Source: Isoetes taiwanensis (lineage: Eukaryota; Streptophyta; Lycopodiopsida; Isoetales; Isoetaceae). From it: a DNA stretch of 64,000 bases. Positions 11,510 to 24,200 of the stretch are shown here, piece by piece (the stretch's first letter is position 1; every line of letters starts with the position of its first letter). Position numbers and translations under genes: made by a program. Below the pieces are notes generated by a model. That model had not been told where the DNA came from, did not search any database, and saw only the letters and a program-made list of their open reading frames with translations. The stretch lies in the NCBI GenBank assembly GCA_021234155.1, contig JAJEKV010000054.1:6123962-6187961 (forward strand), read 5' to 3'.

Positions 11510-14280
11510 GGTAAGCATAGCGCCTATTCAACGTTGGTGATTTTGGTGAATGCACATATCAAATAATAGTCCTCTCTATATTATGATGTATTACATCATT
11601 TTATTCTGGTTGGAATTTTGAGAACTTTTGGAATGCATCTATAGAGCATATGGAAAAAGATTGAACTTGTTTAGATTTCTACAAGCATAGATTGTACTTC
11701 GTCAAAAACATATAAAGCATCAGGTAAACTTTTGGAAGGAAGTAATAAGGTAATATGTTCTTTGCATATGCTCTTGTATTTTAGAAGACCATGTCACATG
11801 TACGGTCTTGCTGCAACTACTTCAGTTTGCAACTATTTTAGTTTGCCACATGGCAATTTTTTTTTTCATAATAACACAAACCATTACTCTCTTATGTTTT
11901 AATTAAATTCCCTTGAAACCCCCTTTTTTTGGGTAGATATTCATACGAGGGATGATATAGGGCAGCAAGAACCTCTTTTTTTTCCTCTTCCATTGTATTA
12001 ACACTATGAAGTACATTTGGTTCAAACCTTATAGTATTTTGCCAATCTTGTTATACGGTGTGCCCCAACTTGTGAGGGTATACCCTATAAATGAGGATCG
12101 CTATCTACATTTCAAATTGAAATATAACATGAGTATGCCAATCCAATAGCTCTTGATGTCTAGAGACACCTATATGATATGGATATTAGAGAAAATCATG
12201 TCTTGCAAATTACAAAATGGTTGAAGACCCTCCACGAATCGAACCTGGGCAAATCCAAAGGGCCTTTAAATAGAATATACATGCCTAGTGATGTGTGTGC
12301 TGCCTACAGCTTATGTCATGCATGCAATAATATGAAGAAATATAGAAACATGTAGTGATGGATTTGTTAAGAGGAAACAAATGATTGTGCAAGGTATAAT
12401 AAAGTTGTCATAATTAATATGTAGCAATATGGAAACATGTAATGGTGGATTTAGTAAGAGATAAACAAATTATTCTGCAAGCCATGAGTAATGGTTTGAG
12501 TAATGGCATACTGACAAACTGTACAATAGTACATGTTAATGGTGTATTAGAGGACACAACTGAGTGCGCATATTCATCATCTCCGAAACACACAAAGCAA
12601 AAAATGGCATTGGGACAATCCATAGTGCTTTGGCACCTTGTTATTTATAACGAGTTATGGTGCCTGCCATTGGCGGGTGTAAAGACAACTCTATTGTAGA
12701 ATTACATGAATAAGATGTAGGATTTAGGAACATATGTAGGGTTGTCAATCATGCTCCTTTTAAGTTATTGTCCAAGTTGGATGTTCGTTCTATATGCGTG
12801 CATATGTGCATTGTTTATGTGTGTATTGTTGTTATGTTGGATATGTAGCATATGGACATGGTTGATAGGTGTTTATGTGTGTACTGTTGTTGTGTTGGAT
12901 ATGTGGAGATAACGTTTCCTTGTTTGTATACTCTTGTGCATAGATGAGCATATGTCTTCTCCTAGATAATTCAGGGATTTGGAGATGAAATAGATGTCCT
13001 TTCTAGTTCTTGAAGTGTTGCCAAACATTTACAACTATTGGAAGATCAAACAATTGCAACTATTGAAAATTCAACCACTCTATTTTCTCCATGATTTGGA
13101 CCCATGCAACATAATTAAAGATCCAACGATTTCCTTCATTGTATGTGGACCTACAGTTTTCTTGTATGTGACCCATGTATGTGTATCTTTTTGCCCTCTT
13201 CTTAGAAATGCCCTGTTACCTTCATCATTTTTGTGCCAAGAAATGAAAGGGGGATCACATATCTATAAGGAAGGACATGGCTTGAAGGAGATTCATTTGA
13301 CTACATAACAACATAATAAAAGACAACAACTTCGTCATAGGAGATTGCCCTTAGTCATGTTAAATTTTTATTTCTTATTTTCACTTAGAAAGGGGTATTT
13401 TTGCTTGGGGGGGAATGTTTTAAATTTAGTCTTTTACAATTATGCTTCTTATTTTTGCTTAATGCCACATTATACAACGCAAAATCTTCACCCAAGGATT
13501 ACCTATACCATAATTGGTTTTCTTAGGGATTTGAAAGACATAGCATTCTAATCAATGGGCAAAGAGAAGCATGTAGAGCATACAATTTAGTGATTTCCAT
13601 GCAATGCAATGTGGAATATATGAATCCTGCCAAATTGGCTTTGAGTTGCACTTCTATTTAGAAGATAGCATAATAGATTAATGTTGCGCGTCATGAACAA
13701 ATGTTTTGGATAGTTCGAGTCATCTTTCTACAAAGGTTAGACTTCTTGCATCTTGCATCAAGAACAAAAAAACATTTTTATCCAAACATCTTAACATATA
13801 AGGCTATGGAGGACAATTTACATGCTCTGTAGACTCTACAATCATACTATTCAACTCTACAACCATACTACTATGCTTTTAAGGTTCATAAGTTGTAGCA
13901 GTTCCACGCTGCCATTTAAGTATTGACCATTTAACAATAGATGAAAATTCTAAAAGATGCGATAACGGCAACACCATTTAGTAATATAGTATCAAAGGCA
14001 TATAGGCTCCACATAAACGTTGTGTAGCAGTTGGAAAACATCCTAAAATCTGCTAACATTGTTTAGCATCTAAAAACATGAATTATGCTCCTAACTTCGT
14101 GCTAACAGCTTGTTCATATTTGTTGTTAGAACATTCAACGTCAGGATATTGTATACATGAAAAAATGGCTGGAATTTGTAATTGAACTTGCATGTTTAGA
14201 ACATTTATTGCAACGAATGTGACTACATTCATCAAATTAGGAATCCAAGTCTTTAGTTACCTTACATATTCTTTGATCAT
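11510..14280. other. AT-rich spacer, no gene seen
   Basis: Only short ORFs without recognisable motifs. An imperfect duplicated phrase occurs at about 12805-12910 (TTTATGTGTGTA...TTGGATATGTAG/TGG). Nothing supports a gene. Confidence 0.6.
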
Positions 14281-14289
14281 GAGGGTGAA

Positions 14290-14700
14290 GTTGAAATTGC
14301 TGACACTCCCATTGCATTAGCACAATTGAAAGAGATTCACGAAGAACAGGTCCATGGAGGGTGGCAGCAGCCATTAGAGATGTCCTACAACATGCGAAGT
14401 TGTCCTCAAGTCTTACATCAAGTCAACAAAGGAGATTCAAGGAGAAGTATAGGCAATTCAAGCTAATAAATGTTGTCTTCTGCAAGGTCAACAGGGATGG
14501 AGTCCTGTTAAGGTGTGTGGATGAAAAGGAGGATGCCATGATCATCAAGGAAATGCATAGGCATTTGTGGGGATCACTTTACTGGGGACACCATAGCTAA
14601 GAAGATTTTAAGGCAGGATACTACTGGCCTACTATTTTCAACAATTGCTATGACATTATAAAAACTTGTCATCAATGCCAAATCTTTGGTAATGCTACGG
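14290..14700 (+). mobile_element. Gypsy integrase zinc-finger fragment
   Basis: The open frame 14361-14600 encodes a segment containing GVLLRCVDEKEDAMIIKEMH. In another frame just downstream (about 14618-14700) is YYWPTIFNNCYDIIKTCHQC. Together these match the His-His-Cys-Cys finger and start of a Ty3/gypsy integrase. It is a short scrap separate from the element at 1.7-8.7 kb and in the opposite orientation. A frame change lies between the two halves. No LTRs are seen around it. Confidence 0.7.
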
Positions 14701-16080
14701 TTCTATTGCGCGAGCAATGGAACCGCCATTCCTTGGATGGGGATGCCATCTCATCTCAATTCCCCTATGTATGACCAATTTTTCCCTTTCTTTGGCTATC
14801 AGCATTCTCCTTGAGCTTTTCTCCTAGTTACGGTCGCCTCTACCTAGTTTCCTACCTTCGAAATGATGTTCACAGCCAAAGCTCATCTGTGGGGTTGCGA
14901 CTGGTCTATGCCCGCATTCAGACACTAATTTTTTCGAGACATCTCACGATGTGGCAGATCAGGACATTCCTAGCACCTCTCAGGTTTCTTTGCAGGCTCG
15001 GAGGGCTAAGCGGGTCGCGGCCAGATCGCACCACTGCAGTTTCTATTGCCTCTGAGGTGTCTGTTGTGCATATCCCTGCGGCTTCTATCGAGCCTGTCAC
15101 CCTAGTTTTTTCCCCTGTTAGATGCACGAGTGTAGCTTCTCTCTCTGACTCAGTTGGTCCATCCTGGGCTGTTTCCTCTATGTCTTTTGCTTCTGTGCCG
15201 CCCCTTGTTTTTTTTTCCTTGCTTCCGCGGGTCCCGCTGTGGGGTTGAGCCACTCTTTGCCGACCGCAGCTTCTGCATTTCTCTCGCAATCCATGGATAT
15301 GGTACCTCAGCTACTACAAACCCTGATTCATGGTATACGTCTGAGCCTTCAATCGACACTCACTTCTAACACTTATGTTCATGAGCGGTGCGGTCTTTGC
15401 GAAGAGGTTCGGGAACATTCATCATGGTCAGTTCCCAGCTTTAAGAGAGAGTCATCGCGCCACCAATATAAATTCCTTTGTGCGACAGAGTCCAGGTTCC
15501 GGGAGCTCCATGCTCGATTGATTGCCCCCGTCTCTTCGAAGGTGCCGATGCTATCCTCAGTTTGTCGAAGAAGGTAAAGTTTGCCACTTTGTAGAGGATG
15601 AAGTTTCGATTATTGCTGTCGCTGTGGCTATAATGTCGCTTTATATTTTGATGACCATACAGGCCCTGCCCTAATTGCTGATGATTCTAAAAAATTGAAG
15701 CTAGCTCGGCAGATGCATCGTGATCGGTGCCCTCCTGCTTCTAGGTCCACTGTTTCGTCCTCTGGCTCCACCTTCTCCGCCCCACACCTCAATCTCTTTC
15801 TTCCTCATCCGGATCGGGTGCCCACCCATTACCGCGCACTTTTGGGGCGCACAGGCTATCGATTGAAACATGCCATTCCCACCCGGCCACGGGCTCCCCC
15901 TATTGCCCCTTTCCACCTTTGGTTCCGCCTCCGGGTCCTTTCTTTGCTGCTCACGGCTCCATTTTTTCTCGTCCCGACCCTTGAGTCTTGGTCTTCCCCT
16001 TTGAATATTTTCTCCTTTGTTTGTCGATGTTTACTAGTGATTAAAGCTGTTGCGTATTTTTTGGTGTAAATTTGTTTAAT
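14700..16080. other. Pyrimidine-rich, higher-GC block of unknown nature
   Basis: The C/T-rich plus strand gives several overlapping open frames of 60-145 codons (14811-15248, 15239-15577, 15695-16069), rich in Ser, Pro and Leu. None has a domain I recognise. It may be decayed gag or coding sequence of a retroelement adjoining the integrase scrap. Confidence 0.35.
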
Positions 16081-16084
16081 TTTT

Positions 16085-17550
16085 TATTTTTGTGGCTACC
16101 GGTATGTCGTGATTTGATGTTTTGTCCGCCTTTCTTGAAAGCGTTGGGTTTGAGCTTCCACAGTTGCGTCTAGGATATTTGGAGAAGCTCGTCTCACCAT
16201 GTTTTCTTCACGATGTGCTAATATTCTCCCATAGAACCATTGGGTCATGTGAACTAGCTTAGAAAGAGAAGATTTGTTGCTACCACCTCGTTTGTCTTTT
16301 AATTGAATGCAATCTTAGCTTACTTATGGAATTTCTCCATTCCCTGCGTATTCTTGATAGCAAGGCTTCCATATTTTTCAGCAAACCAAGGGTCGTGTGC
16401 ATAAATTATATGCATGTAATGTGTGACTTCACTCTCTCCCCATGCATGTATATAATCCGTTGTAAATGCCTTTACAACAAGTCAAAATTCTTCTTTGTAT
16501 TGATCTGCGGAAGTAATGCTTCTATAATAAAGATGTTAAGGTCATATAAAGCATTTCATGCCTTTAACTTTTTTATATTGCCTCTGTCCTATCATGTTCT
16601 CGTGGTAGAACAACTTCTTACCAAACTCAAGTCAATTATACCTTTTCTCAAATAGCCATTTTCTGGTGCATTTAGCATTGTCATAACATCTCCTTTTGTG
16701 GCAAAACTTCTCACAATTTTGTTCACATTATTAGCACTTGTATCCTTTGCATTACTGTTCACACTATCAACCCGTGTGCCATTCTTTTCGATGCACTATG
16801 TGACATGTCGCACAAAATTCTTTTCTCTGACAGCCCCACATGTGGGCTTTAATGTTGATATTAGCTTCAGATTTTTCTTTCTTTCTCTAAGAGCAACAGA
16901 TGTTTGATTTAATCTTTTCAGCCTATTTTCCAACATGCAAACTTTCTTTTTATATTTGTTAGCTTCTGAATTTGCAAATTCAGATTCCCTATTAGACTAG
17001 ATTACAACAAAATCCATCAACTTCATATCTTATTCTAGTTGCGAGGCCCTATTTCTGAGCTATGATGATAATTTGGATGCATCATGGTCCTTTACTTGAG
17101 CTTGCTTAACCAATGAATCAACCATTTTAGTCAAATTCAAGCAGTCTTCTTGGTTCTGCAGCAAGCGAAATGCCAAATTGTGAAATATGGTTTGCACGTT
17201 ATATTGGACCATACTCTCACAGTAGCCAAGAAGTCTTGTTTTTCCTTCACAAACAAACTTCAGAAGCTCACTAACATAATTGAATTTAGGATGCTTGCCC
17301 GTCCATGGATTTCTTGGGTATATCTCACCTTTTGCCCATAAATTGACATGTTTAGCTCGTTTTCTCTTAAATAATCTTCGTCAATTTGTTTTCCCTGTAG
17401 ACCTACTCGAAATTGTGCATAATCTTCTAAGGGGAGCCTAATTTTAAGTTGTGCCATGACAGATTGAAAAAGTAATGAGCAACAAATTTGCTCTGGAAAT
17501 CCATTGCATATTTATATTCAAGATGTCTCACAACATCAGGTTAACCAGTA
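16085..17550. other. AT-rich spacer, no gene seen
   Basis: Short unrecognised ORFs only. Confidence 0.5.
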
Positions 17551-17554
17551 GTCA

Positions 17555-17770
17555 GTAGTATTGGAGTACGTCAGGGTTGCCCCCTCTCCCCCATACTCTT
17601 TGGCCTATACATTAAGAGTGGCTTTCTGAGCATGGAGGTGCGGGCACCCATCTCATGCATCACATAATCCGGCAACTCGTATATGCTGACGATGTCGACC
17701 TCCTGGCCTATACTCCAGAGGACACGCAACGTCACCTGGATGCTCTTGACACTTTTTTGCTCAATTAATA
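17555..17770 (+). mobile_element. LINE reverse-transcriptase fragment
   Basis: One frame reads GVRQGCPLSPILFGLYI (the palm motif of non-LTR reverse transcriptases). After a frame change near 17670, the next reads RQLVYADDVDLLAYTPED, with the YADD catalytic box at about 17682-17693. Flanking LINE domains are absent. It is a scrap of about 215 bp. Confidence 0.85.
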
Positions 17771-18464
17771 TGCTTTGGCAACATATGCATTGAAAGGTTT
17801 TTTGGGTTGCCCCTAGGGGGGCAAACCCTTGTTTATGTGGGTTTCTGGCATATTCTAGATATATGCTGGAATATACCTAGGATATACCGGTAACTGCTAA
17901 AAACCTGCTGTCCGCTGTAAACTGGCGGTCAACTGCACTCTGGATCTCGGAAGTTTGAACCGGCTACTGGGCAAGGCAGCCCCGGAAGCTCCAACGTTGC
18001 ATTCCAACAGGCTGACCTGGGATGCCGAGTGCTTGCATGTGATTTTGCATCGAGTAGGTTAGAATAGATGAGATTGATCCAGTAGGTTAGCTGAACTGGT
18101 GATCGTTGTTCCCATCTCATTCACTGGGTTTTGCATACATTGAATCGACTTTAAAATAATACAGTGAATCTTTATGCTGTAGGAAACTTCGTGCCTTTTC
18201 TGAGGGCACTGTTTTTTTGGCAGATATAGAGAAGAGTGGAAAAATTGGATCGAGACTGCATCGCGTTTACCGGCCTTCTAGTTTGACGGGTAAGTTAATA
18301 TTCATCAATAAGCATAGATATCGTTCATATTTTCTAAAACAACACTTAAAATATTCTCAGTTGATGGTCTAAACAAAGGCATCAATCTTATTATTTCGGG
18401 TTGGAGGACATTTTCATCGCTGGCTTCTAATGTAGGTTCATCTAAATTTCACAATCCAGAAAGG

Positions 18465-19338
18465 TTGAGAGAGGTTTTGAATTCCTTTGATAGACAAAAT
18501 GTTCCAATAGGCACGGATACATGTGCATCTCTCTTTCAAGGCCTGGCAAAGACAAAATGTTTGACAGAGGTCATAGGGTGCATAATCTTATTGTTGAAAG
18601 TTGTCTTCAGAATAACAGATTTTTGGGAGACCTTCTGGTTAATATGTATGCAAAATGTGGAAGTCTATTAGAAGCACGATCTTTGGCTGATAATTTTTCT
18701 AAGAGAAGTGTATTTCTATGGACTTCTCTAATTGCCGCATACGTTCATCAAGGACAAGGAAGAGAGGCTCTTCATCTTTTCAAACAAATGCAACAAGAGA
18801 GAGTAGAACCAGATAAGTTTACATTTTACTAGCTTCGTGGGTGCATGTTCAAGCCCATCTGACTTAGAAGATGTAGAAGGATTCATGCTCAAATTTCTGA
18901 TAGTGGGTATGATGTTGATGTGGTTTTGGAAATGCCATTATAACAATGTATGGAAAATGTGGCAGCACAGATGATGCATTGAAGGCTTTTCTAACGATGG
19001 CCAATCGAGATGTTATTACATGGAACAGTGTGATTATTGCCCATGGGCAATCTGGACGTAGGAAGGGTGCTCAGAAGCTTTTTCGGGAAATGATTATTAA
19101 AGGAGCCAGTCCAGACGAATTCACATTTTCCAGCATCCTTCATGCATATTGTGGTGTTGAGGATAAAGCAGAAGGTAAATTGATTCATGCTCGAGCAATA
19201 GACAAGGGATATGTCTCTGATATTATGGTTGGGAATGCCCTTGTTAATATGTATAACAAATGCAAGAGTTTAGAAGATGCATGCAGAGTATCTGATAATA
19301 AGTGCGAGCAAAATTTGGTCTCACGGCTTGCTTGTTAA
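18465..19338 (+). pseudogene. PLS-class pentatricopeptide-repeat gene, frame-broken
   Basis: PPR proteins bind organelle RNA and, in the plant PLS subclass, commonly guide C-to-U editing. Three blocks in different frames follow one another. 18465-18550 gives SFDRQNVPIGTDTCASLFQG. 18560-18832 gives LLVNMYAKCGSLLEA and SLIAAYVHQGQGREALHLF. 18946-19338 gives MYGKCGSTDDALKAF, VITWNSVIIAHGQSGRRKGA and NALVNMYNKCKSLEDA. About four to five repeats of roughly 35 residues are present. Frame changes occur near 18560 and between 18830 and 18945. The last repeat ends abruptly at a stop at 19338, and no E or DYW domain follows. It reads as a decayed copy of a larger gene. Confidence 0.85.
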
Positions 19339-19939
19339 CTAATTATACGATCCTTCAACGTTCTAATATCATCCTATGTATTCATTATGTATGTTGAATG
19401 GGAATGTTCATATCTGGTAGAATTGACAAGGTGGAGAGTTAATCTTACTTTAAAACTTAGACAACGGGTTGTCCTAATTCAATTGACAAAGTCGATATCA
19501 AGTATGGTATTGACATTTACGTCCCGATTCTTCATCGATAGTACTGCATGGACAGATCGCCAATGCCATTTACTAAGCATACTTTGGTGACTCAAATTCT
19601 GTCAAGCTTAAAGTTCCCTTGTATTACGCTAGATGATTTTTACTGTGGTAATAAGTTTCAGCCATCCGTAGGTATTCACGTTGGTGGCCATGCATGCCAA
19701 TAATGCCACCATCCACAAACACATGTATTTCCTAAACCAGATCTCTCAAGACACCAATGCAACTTCTTCCTCCTGTCAACCAGTCAACTTTGCCCACTCA
19801 AATGAGAGAGCAAGACATCACTATCTAGTGTGAGTAACAAAGACAAAAATGAATGTGTTTGCCACATTCTACTGACTCCAAAATTCCAAGCCCCTTGTTG
19901 ACCATGCAGCACTAAAATAGAATTCCTGACAATGCCACT

Positions 19940-20218
19940 TTAATGGGTCTTCTTTTTGCAGGGGCAGGTCATGCAGCATTTCCTGAAGGAAAGCAGATTT
20001 ATGCTCAAATAAAGGACATAGGTTTACATTTAGATGCAAGAATAGGGACCGCCCTTGTCAAATGCATGCAAACTCTAAAACTCTTCAAGATGCAAATTGT
20101 TTTCCACGTAAATGCAAGGTATGTAATGGCGGATTGTGGTATGATTCATGCATCATGTCTCTCACGGGGAAAATGGAGCAAGAAGTCGTGTATGGGAACC
20201 ATGAAAAGCCCGAGATAA
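19940..20218 (+). pseudogene. Second PPR fragment
   Basis: Coding-like sequence resumes with LLFAGAGHAAFPEGKQIYAQ and HLDARIGTALVK, the end and start of PPR motifs in the same style as 18465-19338. Then the frame degenerates. The 600 bp between the two blocks has no PPR similarity. It could be an insertion or an intron-sized replacement, so this is probably the downstream part of the same dead gene. Confidence 0.7.
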
Positions 20219-20610
20219 TTTCTGTAAGAACAATGTAGTTCCATGATTTTAGCAAGATTTTGTCGATCCAACATAACCCAGCCTAACTTGCATAGAATAT
20301 GCTATGCCATGGAAATGTAAACTATGAGCCAGGCTGTGGTTCAAAGTCATATAGGAGATGGCTCTAGCTCTGATGCAGTTTAAAAACTTTAAACAAGACT
20401 CAGTATACTCAAATGACATGGAAAACGAAGACTTTGAACAGATTGTTTTTCTAGATCGATGTGGACTTGAGCAAGCAACCAATCCTCTTCATGACATTTT
20501 ACAAGTGTCGTCCAAAGAATGACTAACTTATTTCAAGAGAAGATAAGAGAAGAACGAAGCTAAGGCCTTGAACAGTTCGCTATAAACCTGAATGGTGGGC
20601 CTAAACAACG

Positions 20611-20630
20611 CAACCAAACCTCCTATATAA
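20611..20630 (+). promoter_or_regulatory. TATA box and MYB/AC-like element
   Basis: TATATAA (20624-20630) lies about 95 bp before the ATG at 20726. Immediately upstream, CAACCAAACC (20611-20620) resembles the AC/MYB elements of phenylpropanoid gene promoters. The leader just before the ATG contains repeated AAGC units. Confidence 0.5.
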
Positions 20631-20725
20631 ACACCACCTCGGATCACCAAAATACAAAGCAGCACTTGCTCTTACGATCCTTCATTTGAGAGCCAGGCTA
20701 GGAAGAATCAAGCAAGCAAGCAAGC

Positions 20726-21189
20726 ATGGCAAGCTTCAAATATGGTGTCCGCCGTTCGTTAAAGAATTATATTTGCGCTAGGATGCCGAGCAAAGTTTAC
20801 AAACCCGAGTTTTATTTTATGGGAGGAGCATCCAACACCACCAATGCAATTGTAGCAGGCCCTAACAACAATGTCAGCATTTGCCGCAGTTTGGCACAAT
20901 TTTTGGTAATGCGATAAGATCTGTGACGGCCCAAACAATGCCACTTCAATGATTCAGGCGAGCACGAGGGCATTGTTGTAGTGTCGATGTTGCCACCGGT
21001 AGTGCTACCTATTACATGACTATTTTGTATGACTATGGTGGCCTCAAAGGTCGGGTTCCTTACATTGGCGAGATACTATTGGAACCGGTGGAGTTAGTGA
21101 ACCGGGCATTCTTCGGTGGAACCGGGCGATTTTCGATTTGCTTCGGCTATGCCAATTTCACATATACGCATTCTTGCGGCTATCACTAG
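20726..21189 (+). pseudogene. Dirigent-like protein gene, frame-broken
   Basis: Dirigent proteins are secreted beta-barrel proteins that direct coupling of phenoxy radicals in lignan and lignin-type chemistry. The first block starts at the ATG at 20726 and includes FYFMGGASNTTNAIVAGP. After a frame change near 20890 comes FGNAIRSVTAQTMPL. After a second, near 20980, the block ends with VATGSATYYMTILYDYGGLKG and then FFGGTGRFSICFGYA, resembling the dirigent GGTG(R/K)F...A(R)GYA motif. No obvious signal peptide follows the chosen Met, so the start may have been altered. TATA and AC-like elements sit upstream. The family call rests on the GGTGRF region and is moderate. Confidence 0.5.
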
Positions 21190-21213
21190 TCGCTTATGTC
21201 TCTGCTACTATTT

Positions 21214-21282
21214 ATCAACCCATGTAAATGCTTAATTTACTTGGTAGATCAACCCATGTAAATGCTTAATTTACTTGGTAGA
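21214..21282. repeat. 34-bp tandem duplication
   Basis: ATCAACCCATGTAAATGC... is present twice with a 34-bp period, just downstream of the dirigent-like pseudogene. Confidence 0.9.
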
Positions 21283-21289
21283 TACCAGA

Positions 21290-24200
21290 TAGTCATATGT
21301 TGATCTTAATTTGTTTGACAGGCTAAGTAAGCCTTGAATAATGCTATTTCATATAATTCATTATTGATGATACACCTACTACTTGCAATTCTATTTGTTA
21401 TGATGTAACGTAATATAAATTTAAGGATGCTTGACATATAAGATGGGTAAATCACATTGTAACTTGTATGTTTTGAGTAATTAGATGTCATCACTTCAAA
21501 TATTGTAAAATAATGTCATACTTGGAACTAATAATTGGTATCTGGCTCAATAATAATCATAGTTACATATGTTGGTCTTGTACCACATTCACCAATTCCT
21601 GTTCGAGTCTAATTCAACTAGGCACTAGAACCAGCAGTTTGCTTTAGGGAATCTATACTTGTGGTTTTTTAATTCCAGTGATCTGTGGTTTGGAGCATGA
21701 TGCCTAGGTGCCAAACTAAAAACATATAAGAAATTGATACAGTCTAGAAAATTGCATGGCAACATACGGCAAAGACCAAGAAGGTAAATTGTTTTTGAAT
21801 TTGTAACAACTTGTAATAAATGACCTTGGCGAGAACAGAGCGATTGCTTTTTGCTTTTATCGTAATGCGCGTTTAAAAATGAAGTTGAGTTCAACGAATC
21901 GACCTATCAATGTCGCGGAATTTTTAGAACTTGGACAACAATTAGCCGTGGTGGGCAAATCTAACTTTTAAATATACAAAATATTACATTCCTTAAGACG
22001 GTGTGACCAATTGAGAATAGATAGTAGTAAACAAATGTTCTTGAAGTAGAAACCAAGATCGAGCAAATTAAGAAGTTCAGATGTCAAAACAAAAGCCCAC
22101 CTTTGTCTTCTCAAAGGAGAAAAGTCCAAAATTGTCTTCTCAATTAATTCAAATATGGCGTGAAAATTGGTATACAAAAGATCAAACCGAGCCCACAAGT
22201 TTCCCAAATGTTACCTCCTTACGACAACACTTTCGCTTTTTGTAGCTTTCTCAAAGAAAGAAATTAATGAAGAAGGAAATGCGGTAGGAGCTTACACCCT
22301 AGAATTAGACCAAGTTTCAAATATCAAGTTGATAATGAATCTAAAACATAATATTCTAATCGCGGTCAAGCAATGACTATATCTCAAAGAAAGAGAAGAT
22401 AAGAAGAAGAACGCCTTTAATTAACCCAAGACTTGACTTTGAGACTTTTGTTCCAAATTGGACCGAGGAATGCATGGTGCTTTTTGGTTACATTAGTGCA
22501 AGCACTTGCTTTGTTTACTATAACCTTCAAGGTACAAAATAGTAGACAACGTCCAATAAGGAGGATTCAAATATAGAGGATGATAAAGAAGAAATATATT
22601 AGTCCAAGCTAAACCTAGTGCATTGCAAACCAAGCTCAAAAACTTCTAATGCAAATCATTAGCTAATGAGAAACAATGCTTTGACTTTGCTTGTGCAAAT
22701 ACCTGCTTTGTTATTCTAGCTTTCAAAATATAGGGAATTTGGTGAAAGGGGTTTGGATTTAATAGCATTATTTGCTAACAAGCACAATAGATGATGCTTT
22801 GGTTATGTCGTATACGTGCTTTGATTAGGATTGAGAATATTAAGGATCACGCCAAAATATGCAAGGACGAGAAATCCATTGTATGAGTTCGGAGATTGTG
22901 TGAACACCATAAAGATTCTAAGGAACATCGAGGTGGCATCCATTGCGGGGCCTAGAGTTACAGATTCCTTATTGCCCATGATGGTCCAAACATACGACCA
23001 CTATTATTACACGATCTGTGACCAACCCATGTGCGTCAAACCGCTAGTTGTTATTATCGGGGTGAAAGAACATGTGATGTTCCCTTGTCGCAGATGGGTG
23101 CAGCGAAAAGGATGTTGTAGAATTCAAGTTCTGGCTTGAATAGGCACATGTATTTGAGAAGCTCAAACACTTGTTTCTTTTAGGGCATAAGTCCGTTGTC
23201 TTATTCAAGACCCTGAAGGCCAGTATATCTTGTGGCCAGACTAGTTTAACATCTGCGGAGGCTACAATGGCATTCAAGATTGTAGAGGACGCAGTATCAA
23301 GCTGGTTTCTCATAAAGTCATGATATCAAGTATTCTATTATTTTGGAGTAGCAATTTTGATTGATTGTGAAAACATGATGATTAAGCAACTTCACCCTCG
23401 GGCCATGGAGGGCAACCCTCCGTGCGCAGCACCTTGTTTTTTATAAACAATAAGATCCAATAATAAATATCAAACCATATATAAGTCATTCACTTTGATT
23501 CTATTCTTCAATATTCCATGATGCTCCATTGCATGCGTGACAATTGTCAAAAATTTTTTTCGGGGAACATTTTCCTAATTTTGCATTCTTGCATTTATTG
23601 AGGAGGAGCCACAGCCAAGCCACGTGACTCCCCTTCCTCAATCAATCCCCTTCTTGCATTCCTCAATATGAGCTCCATGTATTCAATCGGTGGCTCGATA
23701 AATCTTGCCGCTGTCTAAGACCTTTGTGATGGGAGCTGTGGATCTCCTCCCAAGGCTCTAGAATGCATCTTTGCATGTCAATCCGCTCTGCCTTGACTAA
23801 AGGGCTTAAGGAATTTTTAATGATTTTACTTTTTGAGCGCAGAGGCTAGAATCGAGATTTGAAAGTCCCGTATTCTTATCTAAAGCCATAAATAGGTAAG
23901 GATGTTCGTCGATGTTTGAAGGAGCTCTATCAAGAGCTCACTGTTCATCATTTGGATGAGGATACCCCGTCCTTTGGATGGTCGCCGGTTGCGAGTAGAG
24001 CCGACTTTGTTGCTAGAGCAATGCAAAGGAGATATTTTTTCGGGCATCTAGTAACTCTTCAGCACGGATTGATGAGTAACCGATGCTAAAGATGTTGGTT
24101 TTGGGTTGAGTATCGAGAAAATGGATTTCAAATTTTCAAATGCATTTTCACTTGGTTTTAAAACTTAAGTCTTTTACATCAGGGTTTATCTTTTAGGAAT

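Noticed and set aside
12230-12260. Possible T-arm of a tRNA on the minus strand (GGTTCGATTC)
   Set aside because: No matching acceptor, D or anticodon arms could be found at the right distances.
14918-15289. 123-codon minus ORF, Arg/Glu/Thr-rich
   Set aside because: It lies opposite a pyrimidine-rich stretch; the composition bias accounts for it and no motif is seen.
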